NCBI RefSeq assembly: GCF_016888445.1
Contig: NZ_JAFEKF010000001.1
Coordinates: 434,001 to 498,000 of the forward strand
Source of the DNA: Marinomonas ostreistagni
Lineage (GTDB): Bacteria > Pseudomonadota > Gammaproteobacteria > Pseudomonadales > Marinomonadaceae
DNA length: 64,000 nucleotides
Direction: 5' to 3'
Shown: in pieces, positions 57,545-64,000 of the stretch
Layout of the letters: each line of letters starts with the position of its first letter
Position numbering within the stretch: position 1 is the first letter of the stretch
Position numbers and translations under genes: made by a program
Notes under the pieces: model-generated
The model's database searches: none
What the model was told of the DNA's origin: nothing
What the model saw: only the letters and a program-made list of their open reading frames with translations

Positions 57545-60026
57545 ATAAGTCTCCTAATCTAATCAGGGTCGTGTTGTGCTTACTTAGATCCACCGTCACG
57601 GATTCACGGGCGCGAGTGTCGAGGATTAGCTTGTACGGCCCAGGTTTGAGCCCTGAAATGGCAAATACGCCATTGCGGTTGGAAAAGAATTCGATCGGTG
57701 CTTGTTTGCCTGAGCCAAGATAATGGGCGCTACCTGCCACCAATGAGATAGGCTGCTGGGTTTGTTGGTCAAACAGCTTACCGATCACGGTCAGCGCCGC
57801 ATCGGAGCCGACTTCGAGCAAGTAGCCATTTTTGTAACCTGGGTTGAGCCAAAAAGCACCTTCGCCTAGATCGTAACCAGGCGGTAGGTTTTTGATGTCA
57901 TAGCTGAGATTTTGGCTATTGTAGGCGACTAGGTCCGGTACCATGGCAGTGCCATCGCCCTGTAGATAAACCCGCGCATGCTTGCCATCGCGGGACGGGT
58001 CGACGGCCATTTCGTTTTCGGCAAGACTTGGGTGTTTTTTGACGATGGCAAACGCTTCGCGCACGGGGCGGCCGACGCTAAACGTGGAGCCGGCGAAGGC
58101 TAGAGCACTGCTTACGGTGACATCTGTGCTGTGGCTGCGTTGTTCGCCTTTCAGGTCGGTAAGGCGTGTGGTGTGGCTGGCGTTCAGTTCATAGCGATTG
58201 GCGGCGTAGTTAACGCCCGCGTTTAAGTCCGCGTCAGCATCTTGGCTGTTAACCGCGCTGGCGAAGGCAGAAATACCGCCAGTGCTGCCGATGTTGTTTT
58301 GGTAACTGTAATCTAGAGAGGTTTCGTCTGAGTTGGTTGCATGGCGTCCGACTAAGCGTGTTTGGCGGCTCAGTGGCCAGCTGATCGAGAGTGTGGCGCC
58401 GATATCATCGTCTTCACCATTGGCGCTGTGTTTGTAATTAAGGCGCGCGCTCCAGGTGGCGGGTGTATCAAATAATCCTGCTGATAGGCTGGGGCTGGCG
58501 ATCCAGTAATCGTTGTCGCTATCCACTCCCGCACGGTAGTTAAACGTCAGCGCTGTCCGCAATGAGCGATTGATATAAAGCGAGCCAAAGGCGCTGAAAT
58601 AGTGGGTGGTTAAATGAATGTCTTCTTCGGTGGCATCCAAGCTGCTGATCCCACTAAAGCTATTGGTGAAGTATTCGTAGCTGACGCTTAATTGCGGGTC
58701 CATTGGAATATGATCAGGGAATAAGGCATCAAAGGCGATTTTGTAGGCATTGCCATGTCCGTGTTCAGGATGGTCACTTTGTGAAGCGGTTAGTTCGGTG
58801 ACACCCCAGCCTGAGGCGATCAGCGCCGAGACTCCATATTGGTTGAGGTCTTCACGGGTCTGTGAGTTAACGCCTAAGGTTAACCATGGTGCGACGCCAA
58901 CATCCACGTAGCCATGTAAGATGCGCTCGTCAGTCAAATAGTCCCGTTCACCGTCATCAATTTGTGCTGGCACACCGTAAAGTAAGCTGTATTCAAACTC
59001 GCCAGTGTTTAATAAGCCGTTGCCTGTGGCGACCGAAAACTCGATGCGCTCTTCGTTGCCTGAGCGGTCGGTAATCACCAGCTCAATGTCATTGGTGCCT
59101 CGCGCAAGGGGAATATCACTCAAGTCATAACTGCCGGCCCCGAGCGTCAGTCGACGCACTGCGATGCCATCTACATACACATCCACATTAGAGGTGCGCT
59201 GTAGCGTAAACGATTGATTAGCGCGCGGGCGCACATTACGTGTTGGGATGATGGAAAAGTCACGCGTGATACCCACACCGAGAATATCGGCAGCGTCTTG
59301 AAAACCGCTACCGCTGTTGTACATGTCCCCCACGACTAAACGCGTGCCTTGGTCAGGGAAGTCGTAGTTAAAACGTGTGCCTTCACGAATGTAGCTGGCT
59401 TCAGTGTCGGAGCCATTTTCAAGATAGGATTCGTACTCTAAGTTTAGGCGTTTGAGATTCAGGGCTGAGTCAAACTGGGCACGATACAGGCTTTGGCGCT
59501 CGGACTCGTCCTCTACCAATTGGCTTTTGTTGGCTGAGAGCGCGACGTTGAGGTAGCCGCTAAACAGGCTCGGATCAACGTAGCTATAGATGTCTTCGGC
59601 CTCACGCAACGACAGCTGCTGTCTTAGGCTGTGCTCAGGCGGGACGGTGATTACACATTCTAAGGTGGCAAAATCAAAGGCGAGTGTTAAGCCGATTTGC
59701 TCAAATTGCTGTTGTGAGAGCTGGTCGTCCGTGCTAGTGGCACGTAAGGCCTGGATCGCTTCTTGGGTAATTACGCTAGACAGTAAGGCCAAGGTACTAT
59801 CTTTGGGCAGTAAAAGCTGGTTGTCCGCCGTGATGGTCAGTTCCGCTTCGCCTAACACGGTATCGCTGATCCGCAATAACGAGGTTAACTGAATATCTCG
59901 CCCGGTTGGATTCAGCATCATTTCTTGTGCGCGTGCTAGAGAGCTTAGGCACAAGCAGCATAACAATAACGCGATAAGCAGCCACCAATGGTGCTCCTCA
60001 GCAAGCGACTTAGTGCTCGTAACCAT
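57534..60026 (-). CDS. chaperone-usher outer-membrane usher
   Basis: An 830-residue outer-membrane assembly protein. After the signal peptide and an N-terminal domain lies the 24-strand barrel region with the DVYVDGIAVRRLTLGAGSYDLSDIP plug signature, and near the C-terminus a carboxypeptidase-regulatory-like fold (NGVFAISGLKPGPYKLIL). It does not read like a FimD/PapC gamma usher; a less common chaperone-usher class is more likely. Overlaps both neighbours (17 and 11 bp). Confidence 0.85.
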   Translation of the reverse strand: MVTSTKSLAEEHHWWLLIALLLCCLCLSSLARAQEMMLNPTGRDIQLTSLLRISDTVLGEAELTITADNQLLLPKDSTLALLSSVITQEAIQALRATSTDDQLSQQQFEQIGLTLAFDFATLECVITVPPEHSLRQQLSLREAEDIYSYVDPSLFSGYLNVALSANKSQLVEDESERQSLYRAQFDSALNLKRLNLEYESYLENGSDTEASYIREGTRFNYDFPDQGTRLVVGDMYNSGSGFQDAADILGVGITRDFSIIPTRNVRPRANQSFTLQRTSNVDVYVDGIAVRRLTLGAGSYDLSDIPLARGTNDIELVITDRSGNEERIEFSVATGNGLLNTGEFEYSLLYGVPAQIDDGERDYLTDERILHGYVDVGVAPWLTLGVNSQTREDLNQYGVSALIASGWGVTELTASQSDHPEHGHGNAYKIAFDALFPDHIPMDPQLSVSYEYFTNSFSGISSLDATEEDIHLTTHYFSAFGSLYINRSLRTALTFNYRAGVDSDNDYWIASPSLSAGLFDTPATWSARLNYKHSANGEDDDIGATLSISWPLSRQTRLVGRHATNSDETSLDYSYQNNIGSTGGISAFASAVNSQDADADLNAGVNYAANRYELNASHTTRLTDLKGEQRSHSTDVTVSSALAFAGSTFSVGRPVREAFAIVKKHPSLAENEMAVDPSRDGKHARVYLQGDGTAMVPDLVAYNSQNLSYDIKNLPPGYDLGEGAFWLNPGYKNGYLLEVGSDAALTVIGKLFDQQTQQPISLVAGSAHYLGSGKQAPIEFFSNRNGVFAISGLKPGPYKLILDTRARESVTVDLSKHNTTLIRLGDLYVE

Positions 60027-60702
60027 AGTAGGTGCCTACTGGTAACGCTTGCTCTGCGGCATGAAAGGTTAGGGTAGATTTTGGCGGAATAAATTGTGCA
60101 CCCAGTGCTTCATACAAGGCGTCGACCGTGTTGTGGTCAAGGTTTTTAAAAAATAGGGCGGTGGTAAAGGTAAAACGATCACCTGCATTGGTCAGAGTCA
60201 GATTGCCTTGGTCGCCAACGATCACGCTGACATCAGGTTTTTGTGCCGACGAATACACATGCAGTAGGGCATTGTAGTGGAGTTTGACATTGATGCCGGT
60301 GGAGAAACGTTTCGGCAGAAACTCTACTTGTCCAGAATCTTGCTTTAGATTAGCAGTGCTAAAGCGCACGAAATAACTTTGCGAGGTTTTAAGCGGCGCT
60401 TGGCTAATCCATTGGACACGAAAGGCTTGCTGTTGGCCCGGCTCCAATAATACCGCGGGCGGAAACACGAGTACGTTTTTATCTGGGTTTTCAGAGGTAT
60501 GTATCGCGCCATCCGCACCAAACGATAGTTGATGAACATTGGCTTCGAGGGCCAGTTTTTGGGTGGAATTATTGGTGACAATCAGCTGCGACGTTAATCG
60601 GTGGTCGGTATTCATTTCAATGACCAAGGGCGATATGGTTAATGCCATTGCCTTAGTGCAGAGTATTAATAAGGTTAAACCACTCAATATTAGTCGACGC
60701 AT
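60010..60702 (-). CDS. periplasmic pilus chaperone 2
   Basis: A 230-residue PapD-like protein with a signal peptide (about 1-20) and an immunoglobulin-like first domain: LTISPLVIEMN, LIVTNNSTQKLALEANV, FPPAVLLEPGQQQAFRVQW, and YFVRFST. It starts 2 bp after the end of chaperone 1 with an AGGAG ribosome site. Having two different chaperones in tandem suggests each serves a different subunit. Confidence 0.8.
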   Translation of the reverse strand: MRRLILSGLTLLILCTKAMALTISPLVIEMNTDHRLTSQLIVTNNSTQKLALEANVHQLSFGADGAIHTSENPDKNVLVFPPAVLLEPGQQQAFRVQWISQAPLKTSQSYFVRFSTANLKQDSGQVEFLPKRFSTGINVKLHYNALLHVYSSAQKPDVSVIVGDQGNLTLTNAGDRFTFTTALFFKNLDHNTVDALYEALGAQFIPPKSTLTFHAAEQALPVGTYYGYEH

Positions 60703-60704
60703 GA

Positions 60705-61412
60705 TTACATCTCCTGATCAATTTCAATTGATAAGGTGTTTACGTTGAAGTTTTCAATCGGTTGCATTTCTAAGTAGCGTGTTGAATTAGGCAGAACTAA
60801 GGTGCCTGGGATGCGCTGTGCAATTTCTCTACCTTTAATGTAGGTAGAATGTGTGCCATCGGTTACGCGCCAATTGGTTTTGGTAAGGCGTCCATAACTA
60901 TTGCCACTGTTTAAAATCTCTAGTAACCATTTATTATTGTCGCTTGGTTTAATGCTTTTAATGGCTAATTCAGGGTTGGTATTATTAGGTCGCACGTTTA
61001 TAAGCGTATTAAATTGTAATAAGAAGCTTACTTGCCCTTGTTCTTTACTAGCACGCTCAACCGCGACTTGTTTAATCGCTACACGGTAAGCTTTGGATTC
61101 GGTAATAGACGGATCGCCTAAATAACGCACCATTACTGACTGAGAGCGTCCGGGTTCGATAATCGCAGTGACGGGTATAACTAATAAGTCGTCATCGGCA
61201 GGTGTGATGGTTTCTTTGCCGTATTCATCCATAGTCATCGACAGTGGAAATAGCTCTACCGTCAGTGGCTCAGGGGAAGAGTTTTCGATGCGCATAGTCA
61301 TCTGTGCGCGTTTGCCCATCGGGGCCATTTCTGCCGACATAGGTTCCACTTTAAATGCCTGCGCAGACAGACAGGTAAACGACAGCAGCAACATAATAAG
61401 CAATCGAGACAT
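60705..61412 (-). CDS. periplasmic pilus chaperone 1
   Basis: A 235-residue PapD-like chaperone: signal peptide (about 1-19), then FKVEPMSAEMAPMGKRAQMTMRIEN-type first strand pair, LLVIPVTAIIEPGRSQSVMVRYLGD and YRVAIKQVAVE. It caps pilin subunits by donor-strand complementation before delivery to the usher. AAGGAG ribosome site. Confidence 0.82.
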   Translation of the reverse strand: MSRLLIMLLLSFTCLSAQAFKVEPMSAEMAPMGKRAQMTMRIENSSPEPLTVELFPLSMTMDEYGKETITPADDDLLVIPVTAIIEPGRSQSVMVRYLGDPSITESKAYRVAIKQVAVERASKEQGQVSFLLQFNTLINVRPNNTNPELAIKSIKPSDNNKWLLEILNSGNSYGRLTKTNWRVTDGTHSTYIKGREIAQRIPGTLVLPNSTRYLEMQPIENFNVNTLSIEIDQEM

Positions 61413-61451
61413 AGCGTGTGCTCCTTATGAGGAGAAGAGAAGAATTAGAAA

Positions 61452-61480
61452 AGCAGGAGGCTCAAGGAAAGCCTCCTGCT
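61452..61480 (-). terminator. hairpin between major pilin and chaperone genes
   Basis: On the minus strand AGCAGGAGGC-TTTCCTTGA-GCCTCCTGCT followed by TTTTC. Lying 8 bp after the pilin stop, it probably stops or stabilises most pilin transcripts so that pilin is made in excess over chaperones and usher. Confidence 0.75.
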
Positions 61481-61487
61481 GTAAAAT

Positions 61488-61988
61488 CTAATTAGAAGTG
61501 ATGTTCACTGTTAGCGTATCTGAGTAGCCGCCCGCCCAAGGAGAGACTTCAGTTGTCGCCACATCAATTGATGCGCTAACACCTGCTGCTAGCAATTCAG
61601 AACCGCTGTATGCCTGCGTTGCAGACACGTCGTTTTGACCTGGGCCGCCAGGTGCACTAAGGGTGAAAGCTGGTAGGCCGCCACCTGGAGTAAAGGTTGC
61701 ATCGTAAGTTAGCGCGAAGTCTTCATTGTCATCAGACTCCAAGCCGCCTTCAGAGCTTGTTAGGGTAACGGTTGCACCATCAGCATCGTTACATTTCATG
61801 TTTAGGCCACTTACTGTTAGGTTTTGCATCGTCGATACATCACCGAAGTCAAACAGTTGTGTAGAAAGACCTGTTACTTCACACACTGGAGATACGTAGC
61901 CTGTTAGCTGAACATCACCAGGTGCTGCGTAGGCTTGTGTACCGAACATTGCAGCAACTACTGCTGCACTAAGTGTTAGCTTTTTCAT
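61488..61988 (-). CDS. major pilin-like subunit
   Basis: A 166-residue secreted protein: signal peptide (about 1-21, AYA), then a beta-sandwich pilin with two cysteines (VCEVTG; MKCNDADG) and a C-terminal GYSDTLTVNITSN beta strand suited to chaperone and usher exchange. The strong AAAGGAG ribosome site and following hairpin mark it as the most expressed gene of the locus. Family: spore-coat-U/Csu- or alternative-pilin-like. Confidence 0.8.
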   Translation of the reverse strand: MKKLTLSAAVVAAMFGTQAYAAPGDVQLTGYVSPVCEVTGLSTQLFDFGDVSTMQNLTVSGLNMKCNDADGATVTLTSSEGGLESDDNEDFALTYDATFTPGGGLPAFTLSAPGGPGQNDVSATQAYSGSELLAAGVSASIDVATTEVSPWAGGYSDTLTVNITSN

Positions 61989-62064
61989 GAGAAACTCCTT
62001 TAACTTTAGTTGTTAGCTCTAGTAATACCGAGCTCATGCTGTTCTGCAGTAATTTGCAGAGGTC

Positions 62065-62574
62065 TTACCTTGTGACGTTATGAATCGATGGGTATACCTC
62101 AATTTCGATAACGTCTTGATAATATCCTGCGAAAAGCAGGGTATTTTCGAGTGCCACCCTCAGTACTCCTTGTTGAGAAAAAGGAATAACACCAGAACTG
62201 TCCTCAATGATGGTCGGCGTTAGCAATTGTTGGCTTTTGCGACTTTCATTGAGATGTAATGCGTCTACTTGTAATGTTAAATCGTAATTTTCAATAATAT
62301 CTAAGCCATCTTGTTGATGTTTTAGGCCGCCATATTTTGAGCTAATCGTAATCCCTAGTGGTCGATTGCAATATAAATCGAACGGTAGAGATTGTGTAGT
62401 TTGCTCTGTAAATGTCATTGTGTTTCCTGATGAAAAATTTATTTCACAACGATCTTTAATATGGCCACTAATATTCATGGTGAGTGTATTAGCATCGACA
62501 TTTAAAGAAATTAATGAGCCCAAACATAATGCTGGTATTGTCATCTGATAAAAAACTAAAAGTTGTTTATACAT
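62065..62574 (-). CDS. minor pilin-like subunit
   Basis: A 169-residue secreted protein with a signal peptide (about 1-28) and a pilin-like pattern related to the next gene: CEINFSSGNTMTFTE, LYCNRPLGITISSKYGGL, and a C-terminal AGYYQDVIEIEVYPS strand. First gene of the pilus locus. It is more AT-rich than the others. Only 76 bp separate it from the major subunit. Confidence 0.7.
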   Translation of the reverse strand: MYKQLLVFYQMTIPALCLGSLISLNVDANTLTMNISGHIKDRCEINFSSGNTMTFTEQTTQSLPFDLYCNRPLGITISSKYGGLKHQQDGLDIIENYDLTLQVDALHLNESRKSQQLLTPTIIEDSSGVIPFSQQGVLRVALENTLLFAGYYQDVIEIEVYPSIHNVTR

Positions 62575-63023
62575 GTGCCAACCTCAACTTTCGTTAGGAC
62601 TTATTGTTTAAGTAATTAGAATATAAACGACAAGGAAAGTGGCGGAGTATTAAAGAAAGTTGATAATTTAATCAAAGTATTAGAAAAGGTATGACTTTTT
62701 TATTATTAGATAATGCTAAAATAATGATTCTCACACTTAAGTCACTGAAGTTGTTATGTATTTTTTAGTTCCCTGAAAGCGGTCAAAATAAATAAAAAAA
62801 TTGATTTTTGAATTATTTAAATCGTTTTCATGAATATCATTGTAAGAAAACAGTCAAATAAGCTAGCTGATTTTAATTGATTTAATCAACCAACTTGGCT
62901 TTGCGTTTAAATAAAGTGCGGGTGTAACTCAGAATTGGGCCAATGGCGGCTAGGATGCGCCAGATCGACAATCCTCGGCCTTGGGCTATAGTCAAAGAGT
63001 AGCCAGTTGTTAAGGAGAGCTTC
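62575..63023. promoter_or_regulatory. divergent AT-rich control region of the pilus locus
   Basis: The 449 bp between the pilus genes and the unknown 63024 gene have no coding frame. Most of it (62600-62880) is AT-rich with runs of A and T, as is common upstream of pilus operons silenced by H-NS-like proteins. A minus-strand TATATT about 45 nt before the minor pilin is a possible -10. Confidence 0.45.
62965..62992 (+). promoter_or_regulatory. promoter of the 63024 gene
   Basis: TCGACA (62965-62970), 16-bp spacer, TATAGT (62987-62992), about 32 nt upstream of the start. Confidence 0.5.
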
Positions 63024-63380
63024 ATGGGCGATGTTGTTGATATGAAACAGTACTTAAGCGCTATGCCAGAAGAGCAAGAGTTAGAAACGGCTCTGCTTAA
63101 ATCCCTTGAAGGATTAGAAGTATCCCTATCAGACGCTGAAAAGCATGAGATCTTTGTCTACGCCAAGGGCTTTTGGTCCGCGGTGAAAGACATGGAGTCT
63201 CACTCCAAATGTGCGTTTACTCTCGAAATCCCCTGTACCGAAGAGGAGCGCGAACACATCAATGATCAAGTGAATGATTGTGTGCGCTCATTGGTTAACC
63301 CCAGAACCAAATTGATCAATGATCTCGTCGCCGAACTGATTGTCTGGAAAATCCGTGAGATTCAAGGGCGTCAAGGTTAA
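63024..63380 (+). CDS. small cytoplasmic protein of unknown function
   Basis: A 118-residue, acidic, mainly helical protein (EQELETALLKSLEGLEVSL; INDLVAELIVWKIREIQ). No signal peptide, membrane segment or recognised motif. It has an excellent AAGGAG ribosome site and its own promoter, so it is probably real. Confidence 0.65.
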   Translation: MGDVVDMKQYLSAMPEEQELETALLKSLEGLEVSLSDAEKHEIFVYAKGFWSAVKDMESHSKCAFTLEIPCTEEEREHINDQVNDCVRSLVNPRTKLINDLVAELIVWKIREIQGRQG

Positions 63381-63536
63381 AAGCAGCGCTAAATCTAATG
63401 CTGTGTCTCGCTTGTATTAATTAAGGAACTACGCGCAAATTGTTTGCCCTAGCTATACCTATGTCTCTGGATTGCGGTGCGTCTATGGTATGTTCAAAGT
63501 CATACCGATTGAACCTGTATAGCCAAGGAGAGTGAG

Positions 63537-64000
63537 ATGAAGATTGCGGTACTGGATGATTACCAAGATGTGGTGAAGGATTTAGAGTGCTTTGCTTTGT
63601 TAGCTGAGCATGAAGTACGGGTGCTGAATGATACTTATGCCGAGCCTGAGTTGGTGGCACGTCTTCAGGATGTCGAAGCGCTGGTGTTGATCCGCGAGCG
63701 TACTGTCATCACTGAGTCTTTGTTGGCGCAGTTACCCAATCTTAAGTTTATCTCGCAAACGGGTAAGGTCAGTCATCATATTGATGTGGCAATGTGTGAG
63801 CGTTTTGGTGTCAAAGTTCTAGAAGGGCGTGGCTCGCCCATCGCGCCCTCGGAGCTGTGTTGGGCGCTTATTATGGCGGCCAGTCGTCATGTGCCGACTT
63901 ACGCTGCCAACCTTAAACAAGATCAATGGCAAGACTCCGGTAGTTTAGGGTTAGGGCGAACTCTTAATGGTTTAACCCTTGGCATTTGGGGCTATGGCAA
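63537..64000 (+). CDS. D-2-hydroxyacid dehydrogenase, 5' part
   Basis: The open frame starts at ATG 63537 (AAGGAG ribosome site) and runs off the right edge after about 154 codons. It has the family catalytic-domain pattern (KIAVLDDYQD; LVLIRERTVI; LKFISQTGKVSHHID; APSELCWALIMAASRH) and the start of the NAD-binding domain (LNGLTLGIWGYGK). Substrate is not evident. Confidence 0.88.
   Translation, partial: MKIAVLDDYQDVVKDLECFALLAEHEVRVLNDTYAEPELVARLQDVEALVLIRERTVITESLLAQLPNLKFISQTGKVSHHIDVAMCERFGVKVLEGRGSPIAPSELCWALIMAASRHVPTYAANLKQDQWQDSGSLGLGRTLNGLTLGIWGYG

Overview
The window looks like chromosome of a marine gammaproteobacterium of the Oceanospirillales type, most like Marinomonas. That placement is an inference from gene order (mreBCD-maf-rng-yhdP; lptCAB-rpoN-ptsN-ptsO; mlaFEDCB-ibaG-murA-hisG-hisD; rplM-rpsI-petABC-sspAB; diaA-yraN-lpoA/rsmI) and from protein motifs. 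No database search was possible. Two-thirds of the window (1-41653) is dense core genome; the rest is looser accessory sequence.

Core region. 1-9677: gatC (leftward), then the cell-shape operon mreB-mreC-mreD followed by maf, rng, yhdP and a nitrilase-family amidase. 9679-16702 (leftward): darP, mgtE, ptsO, ptsN, rpoN, lptB, lptA, lptC and a Ca2+/Na+ antiporter; hpf, rapZ, kdsC and kdsD, which often sit in this cluster, are absent. 16820-19766: the complete mla phospholipid-transport operon, closed by a good terminator. 19876-23899: ibaG, murA, short-form hisG, hisD and a membrane-anchored SRPBCC protein. 23900-27465: degS, nif3-like, zapG and zapE. 27619-32462: rplM-rpsI behind a leader of three consecutive hairpins, the bc1 complex petABC, then sspA and sspB. 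32465-36122: diaA, yraN and lpoA, divergent from rsmI. 36192-41653: a TPP riboswitch with a structured leader, then thiC, thiE (with a long N-terminal extension), thiS, thiG and thiH.

Accessory region, 41654-50335. Two tandem arrays of a 67-bp REP-like palindromic unit (six and three copies) flank a HigBA-2-like toxin-antitoxin locus. Its toxin has been deleted down to about 32 codons; the antitoxin and a palindromic operator remain. Next come an AT-rich two-TM potassium channel with a C-terminal helix-turn-helix, a frameshifted REP-associated (Y1) transposase bounded by GACACCCAT/ATGGGTGTC inverted ends, an HNH endonuclease gene between related ends, a LysE exporter, a 277-bp internally deleted copy of the transposase element, a lipoprotein, a serine hydrolase and an EexN-like small lipoprotein.

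50348-64000: a MYG1-family protein, a 48-residue basic small ORF, an unknown protein, two unrecognised lipoproteins, a CPA1 antiporter, and a leftward chaperone-usher pilus locus (two pilin-like subunits, two chaperones, usher, tip-like protein) followed by a CsgD/VpsT-like regulator. Then come an unknown rightward gene and the 5' part of a D-2-hydroxyacid dehydrogenase that runs off the right edge. No tRNA, rRNA or CRISPR array was seen.
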